The translations under genes were made by a program, and so were the position numbers. Below, one piece after another: positions 17,100 through 25,517 of a stretch of 64,000 nt of DNA. Position 1 is the stretch's first letter. Each line of letters opens with the position of its first letter. The notes beneath the pieces are model-generated. The model was not told the origin of the DNA. It saw only the letters and a program-made list of their open reading frames with translations, and searched no databases. This DNA is from JAEZJZ01 sp050949055 (GTDB lineage: Bacteria > Bacillota > UBA994 > UBA5500): contig JBMNFA010000001.1 of the NCBI GenBank assembly GCA_050949055.1, positions 868,001 to 932,000 of the forward strand, read 5' to 3'.

Positions 17100-17258
17100 T
17101 GGCTCACCTCCTGCAAACTTCCTAGACACAGCATATGCATCGCCCAGGTTACTTGCCTATGCCGTCGAGCATAATGGGAGGTCCAAGTGACCGCTGCGTA
17201 GTCAAGGGGGCGACCAGGAAACGAGTCGCCTTTACAGCCATGCTCTGCAAAAGACTAT

Positions 17259-18284
17259 TCAGGTTGTGCTCTGAAGCCCGTCCATTTGGTATCGACTCAG
17301 TTGAGCCAGGAACGCGGTCATACGCCTTTCCACTCGTATAGCGGCAGGCAGCTTGGCTGTAATTCTAGTTTTTTCCTTGGTCGATTTGGAAACGTAGTAT
17401 CTGTTCAGTAGGAGTGTGGTGGTTCTGGGGAACCTTAGCCAGGCTTTGATAAAGTCAATATCGTTTGCATTCAGTTCAGAGATGGTCTGATAACCATCGA
17501 AGATGTGCTGGGCAATTGTAAAGTCCCAGTTGTGGTCTTTGCAGGAGTTGTAGATGACACGGTAGAGATCGTAAGACCGCAAGTCTATGCGCAGAGTCTC
17601 AAAGTCGATTAGGTACACACCCTCTCGGTTGACAGTGAAATTGGTGGGCCCGCCATCACCATGACAAACATGAAGTGGTCGGGCGGATTTGCACTCCTGG
17701 GCATAATCGCTGCACCCAAGCAACGACTGCGCTTCCCGTGAGTAACGCAGGAGCTCATTTCCATGACGCCTGAGGAACGAGTGCAACCGGTGAGGATGAG
17801 CAGACCTCTTGGAGATGGCAATCTGCCTGACCAGACGCGCATGTTTCGCCTGTAGCTCTGCCGGCCATTTCCCAATCATGATCATGCGCCTGGGTGAGCG
17901 GGGCGAGACCACACCTTTTTGGTGAAGCTCAGCCAGCGCTGCGCCACAGGCCTTCATTTCTACCGGGGACTGCGGCGCAGGCCATCTTCCAGGTATCCAG
18001 GGATTGAGCACATATGGTATCCCAACTCTGGATATGACGTATAGCTTCCTTCCCTCGGGTTGGTTGCGATCACGCCAGGAGATGTGTGCAAAACCAGATT
18101 CCTTTAGCTGATGCAAAACACTATCGATCCAGCGTAACTGAGCCAGCGGATAGGCCATAGGCTTCAGCGCGAACTGCCTGCCATCTGAACTCCTAACCCG
18201 ATACACCCCATTGACAATTCTCCGAACTCTTTTCACCTGTACGCCGAACCGTCGCGCAGTTACCCAAGCTTCTTTGATGTTCAT
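17259..18284 (-). CDS. CotS-like spore coat kinase-fold protein
   Basis: The 341-residue protein belongs to the aminoglycoside-phosphotransferase fold group that includes the spore coat proteins CotS and YutH. The catalytic loop reads HVCHGDGGPTNF (Asp and Asn in place) and the metal-binding loop YLIDFETLRID. The ATP-lysine region is probably RQFALKPMAYP. Located next to two glycosyltransferase genes, it matches the cotS/cotSA pairing known from Bacillus. It probably acts in the mother cell during coat assembly. The substrate of this family is not known. Confidence 0.85.
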   Translation of the reverse strand: MNIKEAWVTARRFGVQVKRVRRIVNGVYRVRSSDGRQFALKPMAYPLAQLRWIDSVLHQLKESGFAHISWRDRNQPEGRKLYVISRVGIPYVLNPWIPGRWPAPQSPVEMKACGAALAELHQKGVVSPRSPRRMIMIGKWPAELQAKHARLVRQIAISKRSAHPHRLHSFLRRHGNELLRYSREAQSLLGCSDYAQECKSARPLHVCHGDGGPTNFTVNREGVYLIDFETLRIDLRSYDLYRVIYNSCKDHNWDFTIAQHIFDGYQTISELNANDIDFIKAWLRFPRTTTLLLNRYYVSKSTKEKTRITAKLPAAIRVERRMTAFLAQLSRYQMDGLQSTT

Positions 18285-18410
18285 CTAGCCGCAACCCCCA
18301 TCGCTTACGCTCTGTTCCTGCATCATATGCAAATGGCTATAGGAAGCGTCAACAAAACGACCGCCCATTTCACCCTCTGCAAGCGCAGGTAGGACCTAAC
18401 GGCTTTGCTC

Positions 18411-18442
18411 GGCATTGCGATGTATGATTACGAGTCATACTA
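18411..18442 (+). promoter_or_regulatory. Forespore sigma-G/sigma-F type promoter candidate
   Basis: CATACTA at 18436-18442 is an exact match to the -10 consensus for sigma-G promoters. GGCATT at 18411-18416 resembles the TGCATA-type -35 but the spacing is 19 instead of 17-18. It lies about 45 bp upstream of the SASP start, where forespore control is expected. Confidence 0.55.
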
Positions 18443-18487
18443 GGGGATAGGAAGGGAGCCCCTTCCATGGAAGGAGGTTTGTCCAGC

Positions 18488-18739
18488 GTGACCAACCGAC
18501 GCAGACGACGAGCTCTACTTCCAAAGGCTGAATTAGCCTTGGACCGCCTAAAGTATGAAGTGGCAGATGAACTGGGACTCGCTGACGACATCGAAGAACG
18601 AGGTTGGGGCGAAATGACTACCCGCGAAGTTGGCCAGATCGGCGGCAACATGGTACGGAAGATGGTCCGATTCGCCGAGTCAGAGATGGCAGCAAGGGAC
18701 GGAAGGATCGACCTGCCAGAAGAGACGGAACAGGGCTGA
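18488..18739 (+). CDS. Alpha/beta-type small acid-soluble spore protein
   Basis: The GTG at 18488 follows AAGGAGG at a suitable distance; the ATG at 18467 lies upstream of that site. The 83-residue product shows the two conserved halves of alpha/beta SASPs: ALDRLKYEVADELGL and MTTREVGQIGGNMVRKMV. These proteins coat spore DNA and protect it from UV and heat. A basic N-terminal run (TNRRRRRALLPK) is longer than usual and the C-terminus is acidic. The sequence between the two halves (ADDIEERGWGE) contains the usual GPR protease region in altered form. Confidence 0.9.
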   Translation: MTNRRRRRALLPKAELALDRLKYEVADELGLADDIEERGWGEMTTREVGQIGGNMVRKMVRFAESEMAARDGRIDLPEETEQG

Positions 18740-18746
18740 TCGCAGC

Positions 18747-18776
18747 AGGAGAGGTGGACCTAGGTCCACCTCTCCT
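18747..18776. terminator. Perfect 30-bp palindrome between convergent genes
   Basis: AGGAGAGGTGGACC is followed directly by its complement, a 15-bp perfect inverted repeat centred on CCTAGG. It sits between the SASP stop (18739) and the stop of the convergent amidohydrolase (18798). There is no T-run, but the symmetry suggests a two-way terminator. Confidence 0.65.
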
Positions 18777-18797
18777 AATCTGATGCGACAATCATGT

Positions 18798-20237
18798 CTA
18801 CACGAACCTCACCGACTTGTTCAGATAGTGCTGGCGCATGGCCGGTCGGTAGGAATCCATCAATGCTTGGTTCAGGTCGACTGGCGGAGCTGCCTCCAGG
18901 GGCAGCAGCGGCTGATAGGCCACGTCCTTGGTCTCCTGCTGGAAGCACTCGCGCACTTTCTGGATAAGGTCCGGCTGAGTCAGCAGGTCGAGCAGGGTAC
19001 CGGCCAACACCTTAGCGCCAACAACCTCCCCTTTATGCCCGATTGAGGTGGCTGGAGCGATGGCCGCACACCAGTGATGGAACGGTACACCGGGGACGTT
19101 GCTGGGGAACTGGACTCTGGCGTGGGGCACCACCCAGGTAATATCGCCATGGTCGTTGGAACTGGTGCCTTGCACGGCGGGCCCTAGCGGAGGCACCGCT
19201 GTCTCCAAGCCTTTTACTCGAACTCCAGCCGCCTCTTGGATCTCCTTGGCCAGCGCCACTTCATCCTCCGTCCATTCAGGCATTCCCACCAACTCGATGT
19301 TTGACTGAACAACCTCTGACAAGACCCGGCTATCCATGCCAGGCCAGACAGCCGCGTTGACATGGGATTTCCACTTGCATCCGGTCATCAGCGCGGCACC
19401 TGCAGCCACCTGCTTGGCCTTCTCATAGAGGCTCTTCACACCTTCCCCGGTTGCTTCCCGCAGCATATACCAGATCCGCGCGTAATCGGGGACCACATTC
19501 GGTTGGCTGCCGCCATTCAGGATGACCGAATGGCTGCGCTGGGTAGGCGGCAGATGCTCACGCAATACATCCCAGCCGATGTCCATCAGCTTGACTGCAT
19601 CCACAGCGCTCACCCCCGACCAGGGACTGGTGGAAGCATGTGCGGTCTTACCGAAGAACTCAAACTCCACAGACATGTTGCCATAGTTGCGCACGCCATA
19701 GCTATTCTGCCAGCCGTTGGCCACATGGCACCAGATGGCCGCATCCACGTCCTGGAAATATCCGTCACGGACAAAGAAGGGCCTGGCCAGCACGAGCTCT
19801 TCCGCCGGCACTCCGAAAAACTTGAGGGTGCCCGGCAGCTGATACTTGTCCATCGCTTGCTTGATGGCAAACAACGCCCCCATGGCCACAGCTGAACCGC
19901 AGTTATGGCCCTCGGCATGTCCGGGGGCACCAGGCACCACTTCCTTGCGCTCGGCTATGCCTGCTGCTTGTGAAACGCCAGGCAGGGCATCGTACTCAGT
20001 ATGTACTGCAATGACGGGTTTGCCTGAACCATAGGTGGCCAAAAGGGCGGTTGGAAATCCCGAGATTCCGGTCTCCACGGCGAAGCCAAAGTCGCGCAAC
20101 AAGTTGCAGAGAAAACTGCAGGTTTCGGTCTCCTGCATAGCCACCTCCGCAAAGGCAAAAATGCTGTCCCCCACCGCCGCGATGGCCTGGCTGTTGCGTC
20201 CAATACACTGGAACGCCTCCATCTTCATATCCGACAA
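18798..20237 (-). CDS. M20 family amidohydrolase (AbgB/p-aminobenzoyl-glutamate hydrolase-like)
   Basis: The start is a TTG at 20237 with AAAGGAG eight bases upstream; the later ATG at 20228 is less well spaced. The roughly 479-residue zinc enzyme shows VHTEYDALPG, APGHAEGHNCGSA and FGVPAEE, which carry the metal-binding His, Asp, Glu residues and the catalytic Glu of M20 peptidases; FFGKTAHAS is the dimerisation-domain motif. The overall pattern resembles AbgB, which splits p-aminobenzoyl-glutamate, but other N-acyl amino acids are possible. It stands alone on the minus strand. Confidence 0.87.
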   Translation of the reverse strand: MSDMKMEAFQCIGRNSQAIAAVGDSIFAFAEVAMQETETCSFLCNLLRDFGFAVETGISGFPTALLATYGSGKPVIAVHTEYDALPGVSQAAGIAERKEVVPGAPGHAEGHNCGSAVAMGALFAIKQAMDKYQLPGTLKFFGVPAEELVLARPFFVRDGYFQDVDAAIWCHVANGWQNSYGVRNYGNMSVEFEFFGKTAHASTSPWSGVSAVDAVKLMDIGWDVLREHLPPTQRSHSVILNGGSQPNVVPDYARIWYMLREATGEGVKSLYEKAKQVAAGAALMTGCKWKSHVNAAVWPGMDSRVLSEVVQSNIELVGMPEWTEDEVALAKEIQEAAGVRVKGLETAVPPLGPAVQGTSSNDHGDITWVVPHARVQFPSNVPGVPFHHWCAAIAPATSIGHKGEVVGAKVLAGTLLDLLTQPDLIQKVRECFQQETKDVAYQPLLPLEAAPPVDLNQALMDSYRPAMRQHYLNKSVRFV

Positions 20238-20403
20238 GCAACCCACTCCTTTCATCTGTTCGCTTCGGCATCATCGAAAATGGTAAAGCGCACGCTGGCT
20301 GCGATGTACAGGTATTTCGCCGCGCGACCCTTGACACCCTGCCCAGAAGATGGACTAAGGCCACACAGCGGCAGGCAGCGCCCAATCACTGTGTGGCCTC
20401 ATC

Positions 20404-22239
20404 CTATACCTCCAGTTCGTCTTCGAGCTCAATCCCAGCCATCCTGATCAGATAGAGAGCATTGCGCGTGGTGGAGATACCTGCCCTCAGGCGGTAGTCA
20501 AAGCGAATCTGCGAGTTCTCGTAGTACTCGCGAAAATGGTAGTTCGTAATCTTTCCATTGCTGGCCGCTTGCAGGTCTCCCAGCTCCAAATCGTGGGTCG
20601 AGACTAGCCCGTACGCGCCGTCCCGCTGCAACTGGCTGATCAACGCTCTGGCACCGATGTGCCTGTCCTGGGAATTGGTACCTTTGAAGATCTCATCGAG
20701 GAGAAAGAAAACCTGCTGCTGGTTCTTGGCGGCGGCTGCGATGCGTTTGATGCGTAGAACCTCCGCATAAAAGGAGGAAATGCTTTGCTCCAGATTATCG
20801 CTGACCCGCATACACGTCCATAGGTGGAACAGAGAACAGCGAAATCCGCTCGCGCAAACGGGTGCCCCTGCGTAAGCCAGCACCAGATTGCAGCCCACCG
20901 TCCGCAGGAAAGTGCTCTTCCCGGACATGTTTGAGCCAGTGATCAGCGCAATCTGGGCCGACGAACCCAGAGAGAAATGGTTGGTGACCGGCTGTTGCAG
21001 CAAGGGATGACCCATGTTCTCGGCATGCAAAACGTCGGACCCAGCGGCTGGCTGACCCCGCTCGCTGATAATCTGGGGCATGGCCCACTCCGGGTGTTCA
21101 AACCGGATGTTCGCCAGGCTGGAGAGAGCCTCCACCTCTGCCAGCACCTGCAGCCATGTCCTTAACCTCTGTCCCGATTCCTGCCTCCAATCCTCCAAAG
21201 CAAACAGGCACTGGTAATCCCAGAGGGTGAGGACGTTCACCAAGAAGAACAACGGGTTTCTACGGTTGGAGGTTCGCTCGGCAAGCTTGTACAGTCTCCT
21301 GATCTGCTGAGCGGCCAGCCTGCCCTGCGAATCCCGCAGGCGGTTTTGGCGTGTGGTCAGCTAAACGGAGCTGGCGGGAAGCTCTTCGATCAATGTGAGC
21401 ATCTGGGAACAAGCCTGTAGAGAGGCTGCACGCTGCTCGACCGCAGACAAGACCTGCCCGCGACGCTTGCTGTTTAGCCGCAACAGCAACCACTGAACAA
21501 CACCCAGCAGAACCGGAAGCTGCCACGGCACCAATGGGGTCCAAGCCAAGAGGGCTAGTGTGGCCAAGGTAATGATGGGTAGCGTCCGTACAATCGTCCT
21601 GAAAGTCAATCGTGTTCTTCCACCCAATTGTTCAGCCCAACGCAGCAACGCCCCCATCGCCTGGAACTGATCTGAGACAATGAGTGCTTCGGCCTGCAAA
21701 CGCTGCCGCCAAGCCAGATTCTCAGCCAGTTCCAACAGGGCCTGCTGTCGCCTGCCTATCTCGCCGATGTCTAAGTCCGGGTGTTTGAGCAACTGGGCCA
21801 AGCGCGCCCGTCCCTCAGGGGTTGCGGCTGAGTTGATCCACTGAAAGAGCGATGCCTGGCCGAATAGGTCCAGGTCCGACGCATAGGGATGATCTTTCTC
21901 GGCGAATTCCGCTCCAGAACAGTTAAAGGAACCCCACTCCCCGGCCATGCGCCTCAGTCCGTGGTAGTTCAGTTGGCTCAGTGCCTGGGCGTACCTCATT
22001 TGGCCACGAACACGTTGGTGTTGCAGGGCCAAGAATGGAAAGATGCATAGCCAGGGCAAAATAGCGGCCACGGCCAGCCACAGCCCAAACGCCTGATAGG
22101 CCAAGTAGGTTGTGGTCAGCCCGGCTGCAAATGCAAACAGGCGATAGTTGCTCAGGAGCTTGTCAGCCTGTTGCTGTCTGGCCAACAGCCGATCGTAAGC
22201 TCGTTTGCGTCGTTCATAGGCTTTCTCCGGTGCTCGCAC
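20404..22239 (-). pseudogene. MutS-like membrane-associated ATPase, interrupted by an amber codon
   Basis: Two parts lie in the same frame, separated only by TAG at 21361-21363. The upstream part (292 residues) has two hydrophobic pairs (LFAFAAGLTTTYLAYQAFGLWLA region and PIITLATLALLAW region) and a MutS-like connector. The downstream part has the MutS ATPase core: ITGSNMSGKSTFLRTVG (Walker A), FFLLDEIFKGTNS (Walker B) and LVSTHDLELGD. Together, 611 residues, this matches the MutS-family proteins with membrane helices found in many Firmicutes, whose role is not mismatch recognition. The lower part has no convincing start of its own. A nonsense mutation is the simplest reading. Confidence 0.8.
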
Positions 22240-22299
22240 GATTTGCCTCCCAGTCTGCGGCTAGCAATGCTAGTTGATAGATCTTCTCAGTTCACTATA

Positions 22300-22622
22300 T
22301 CACCGATTCAGCAACCTGACTCTAATCCCCAGGGCACCATGGCGTTTTTCCTGCTCTTCTGTGTAAATCCTGCGAGTACCTGCCAACATCTCAGCCATGG
22401 TGTATCCAGCACAGCCGAACTCAGAGAAGTCGAAGTTGTTGTACAGCTCGGCGAAGGTATCAAATGGGTACAAACCCAAGACTTCCACCGTGATTGTCTC
22501 AGTCAGGTGAGGCAATTTCCGGAAGATGATCTGAACACCGCTCTTGATGTGCTGCCGCTCCACAGGCACTCCATCACTGGCCACTCGCTGGCATTCAGAG
22601 TCAGATGTTGCTCGTCAGTCAT
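22300..22622 (-). pseudogene. BlaI-like start fused to ASCH-domain end (deletion chimera)
   Basis: An ATG at 22622 with GGGGG upstream begins a frame with a BlaI/MecI-like N-terminus (LTLNASEWPVMECLW). After about 24 codons the frame runs out, and a different frame continues with the C-terminal three quarters of an ASCH-domain protein (RQHIKSGVQIIFRKLPHLTE, FSEFGCAGYTMAEMLAGTR). The ASCH N-terminus is missing. Upstream, GTCAACTGTAGTA contains a BlaI-type half site. The best reading is a deletion joining the start of a repressor gene to the tail of an ASCH gene. The ASCH part could be translated from an internal GTG but would be truncated. Confidence 0.7.
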
Positions 22623-22817
22623 AAGAACACCCCCACCGTACTACAGTTGACAACTAACCCGCAATATCCTTTTCCTCTCTCCTCAGAAGTGGGCTCGTTT
22701 GAGTTGAAGTGTTAATCCCTTCGCATCAAGCATCATTTACCTCTAGAGTCAGTCTGAATTCCCAGTGTAGCCTGGTGAGCATCGAGTAGGAGGGGGTGAC
22801 TACCCCCCGTCCTCTCA

Positions 22818-22851
22818 CACCACCGTACGTACCGTTCGGTATACGGCGGTT
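22818..22851 (-). ncRNA. Group II intron domain V
   Basis: On the minus strand a 34-base hairpin has outer stem ACCGCCGTA / TACGGTGGT (one G-U pair), a two-base CG bulge on the 3' side and inner stem TACCG / CGGTA. This is the domain V architecture, here with a GAAC-type loop instead of the usual GAAA. It lies just past the reverse transcriptase stop, and domain VI (GGGGGG-TAGTCA-CCCCC region) follows. Confidence 0.75.
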
Positions 22852-22949
22852 CGCGAAGTTTAACCTTTGGACAATACTGAAGTTAAGCTGAATAAGCCTT
22901 GGGCCTTCCAGTACTGGAGGCCTAAGGCTTTGTTTAGTTGTGGAGTGAG

Positions 22950-22956
22950 TGCGAGT
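22950..22956. repeat. Left copy of the IS21 target-site duplication
   Basis: TGCGAGT directly abuts the left IS end (TGTATATGAC at 22957). The same 7-mer occurs at 25511-25517 after the right end. IS21 elements duplicate 4-8 bp on insertion. Confidence 0.85.
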
Positions 22957-23090
22957 TGTATATGACAGACTGAAAGTGATCCATTTTGGTCACAAATGAT
23001 ATTTAGAAATTGAGCCACCTCGACCACAAACCCTAGTATGCTTGAGGTTGACAAGACTTCATAGCATAGGGGGCATGAGGAGTGATCGAG

Positions 23091-24552
23091 ATGGATCTAT
23101 ATAAGGATATCAGACGCTACCACGAAGAAGAAGGGCTGTCTGAGAGAGCGATTGCAAGACTGCTGGGTATCTCGCGCAACACTGTGAGGAAGTACAAGGC
23201 TGGAGCCGCCATGCCAGGCGAACGGAAGCCAACAGAGAGAAAATCGCCAGTGACAGAACCGGTACGGGGTATTGTTCTTGGTTACTTAGCGGAGAATGAC
23301 GGCGCTCCAGCTAAGCAGAAACAACATGCCAAGCGTATCTGGGACAGGCTCCGCGTTGAACACGGCTTCCAGGGGGCGTATTCCACAGTCAGAGCCTTGG
23401 TTCGTGAGTTGAAGGGCACCAGCCAGGTGTACATACCTTTGCAGTTTGATCCCGGACAAGCTGCCCAGGTGGACTGGGGTTCGGCTTGGGCCTACATCGG
23501 CGGGAAGAAGACCAAAGTTGAGCTCTTCTGTATGCGCCTCTGCAATAGCGGCAGCATCTTTGTCATGGCGTTCCCAACCCAACGTTACGAATCATTCTTG
23601 GAGGGGCACGTACAAGCCTTTGAATTCTTCTCTGGCGTGCCTCGGACGCTGATCTATGACAACCTGAGAACAGCTGTCAAAGAAGGCTGGGGAAAACATG
23701 TTAAGGAAGAGCAGGCACCCTTTAAACTGCTAAGAGCTCATCATGTGTTTAGCACCAGATTCTGCAACCCTCGTTCTGGCAATGAAAAAGGTTTAGTGGA
23801 AAACCTGGTGTCGCTATGCCGCAGAAACGTCATGGCGCCGATGCCCAAGGTGGCCTCATTTGCTGAGTTGAACGAGACGCTCCATCGGTATTGCGAAGCA
23901 TACTTAGATCACAAAATCCAAAGCCGGCCGGAACCGGTAGGCAAAATGCTATTGGTTGAGCAGAAGCATATGTTGTCCCTACCCCAGAAGAGATTTTGAC
24001 CCGGCCATGACCGTCACAGCCAAGGTGAACCGCCATGCCCTCGTACGCTACGACAAGATCTATTATTCAGTGCCCGCCAGGCTCGCCGGACAAGTACTTA
24101 CCGTAAAGGCCTATCCTCTCCGCGTTGAAGTCTGGCACAAAGGCGAAAAAGTAGCCCAACATCAACGGTCGTATGAGCAGAACCACGTTGAGTACAGAAT
24201 TGAGCACTACATCCCAGTGCTGGAAAGGAAAACGCGAGCAGTGCGTGATGCCGCGCCAGTGAAACGTGATGTGGATAAGCGCATTCGTGCCTTTGGAGAG
24301 AGGCTGCCCGACAAAGATTTCGTGGCTGTCCTAAAACTAGCGGTGGACCATGGCCAAGCTGCTGTTATGAGCGCAATTGAACGAGCAGCAGGCAATGAGC
24401 AGTATACCTATGAAGCTGTACGTTTTCAGTTACTACAAGATCAGAACCCGACAACTCATACCCCAACTATCCCCGTAGACCCCTTGCTCCCCACCGTAAA
24501 AGCAGTCGACCTGAGCCAGTACGATACGCTCTGCAAGGGGGCTGCCCCAACA
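23091..24552 (+). pseudogene. istA: IS21 transposase IstA, frameshifted
   Basis: The ATG at 23091 follows GAGGAG. The N-terminal helix-turn-helix is clear (LSERAIARLLGISRNTVRKYK). The DDE integrase core has VDWGSAW, TLIYDNLRTAV and NEKGLVENLV, which carry the acidic triad. Near 23985 the frame changes: SLPQKRF stops at TGA 23997, while the rest (RDFDPAMTVTAKVNRHALVR onward) continues in the +1 frame. The C-terminal frame runs without a stop into istB, so the end given here is nominal. IstA cuts and joins the element ends during transposition. Confidence 0.85.
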
Positions 24553-25319
24553 ATGGATGAGCGCAAGAGCTTGATCAAGATCTATGCTAAGGAGTTGCGG
24601 CTACCTAGCTTCGCACGGTATGAACAGATTGCACGCGAAGCTGAGCAGAATGGTTTTGGCTATGAAGAGTTTCTAATCCGGATGATGAAGACCGAGATAC
24701 ACAGTAGACAAGAGAACCAGCGTAAACAACGTATTCGCCAAGCCAAATTCCCCAGCATGAAGACCCTGGACACCTTTGAGTTCAGCAACCTACCAGACAT
24801 AGACCCAGCGCTAATCTGGCACTTGGCGGAATGCAACTTCATTGACAAGCAGGAAAACATAGTATTTATTGGAAATCCTGGCACTGGAAAGACGCATCTT
24901 AGCACCGGCCTGGCGCTGATGGCCTGCAAGAAGGGCTACCGCGTTCGCTTCTATACAGCAGCTGCCCTTGTCAACGATCTTCTGGAAGCACAGGAACAAA
25001 AACGGTTATCCCGTCTGGAGCGACAGTTAAACAAAGTGCAGCTACTTGTGCTTGACGAGCTATCCTACCTAACTTTCAGTCGGCCAAGTGCCGAGCTCTA
25101 CTCTTTCAAATCCTTTCGGCACGTAATGAGCGCGGCAGCGTCATCGTCACCACTAACCTGGAGTTCTCTAAATGGACAGAGATATTCGGCGACCCCATGT
25201 TGACAGCAGCAACGGTAGACCGCATGACTCATAAGTCGCACATCATCGACACGAACGGTTCTTCGTACCGGTTGAAGCAACGGCTAGCGCAAGCAAACCA
25301 ATTCTTGGGGGAAGACTAG
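24553..25319 (+). pseudogene. istB: IS21 helper ATPase IstB, frameshifted
   Basis: The family start (MDERKSLIKIYAKELRLPSF) lies in frame with the end of istA. The AAA+ ATPase has Walker A VFIGNPGTGKTHL and Walker B LLVLDELSYLTF. After AELY (about 25100) two extra bases shift the frame; the proper continuation (FQILSARNERGSVIVTTNLE to the end at TAG 25319) is in the next frame. IstB is a DnaA/DnaC-like partner that helps choose targets and stimulates IstA. The missing stop between istA and istB and the frameshift suggest that this copy does not encode a working pair. Confidence 0.85.
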
Positions 25320-25327
25320 CATTTTTT

Positions 25328-25347
25328 CCCTCCCCCTCGGGGGAGGG
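25328..25347 (+). terminator. Hairpin after istB
   Basis: Stem CCCTCCCCC / GGGGGAGGG with a 2-base centre lies nine bases after the istB stop, inside the IS. There is no T-run after it on the plus strand; a T-run precedes it. Confidence 0.45.
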
Positions 25348-25510
25348 AACCCTGCCCTCATCCAAGGGGAGGTGATCGAACCAAGACGCACTTTGACATC
25401 TGAACAGTCGTTAACTCACTGAGCTTAACCTGAGGTGGCTCAGTTTCAAAATGTCATAAGTGGATCAAATTCAGAATGTCACGTGGATCAAATTCAGATT
25501 GACATTCACA

Positions 25511-25517
25511 TGCGAGT
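25511..25517. repeat. Right copy of the IS21 target-site duplication
   Basis: TGCGAGT follows the right IS end (CATTCACA, ending at 25510) and equals the 7-mer at 22950-22956. Confidence 0.85.

Larger units (their letters stand above)
22957..25510 (+). mobile_element. IS21-family insertion sequence, 2554 bp
   Basis: The ends are TGTATATGACAGACTGAA on the left and its diverged complement TTCAGATTGACATTCACA on the right. Both are of TGT...ACA form. Further inside, a second pair matches (GAAATTGAGCCACCTC and its complement GAGGTGGCTCAGTTTC). The right end has two tandem copies of GTGGATCAAATTCAGA (25460 and 25482), typical of IS21 multiple terminal repeats. It is flanked by the 7-bp duplication TGCGAGT and holds istA and istB on the plus strand. 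Both genes have small frameshifts, so this copy is probably inactive. Confidence 0.92.
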
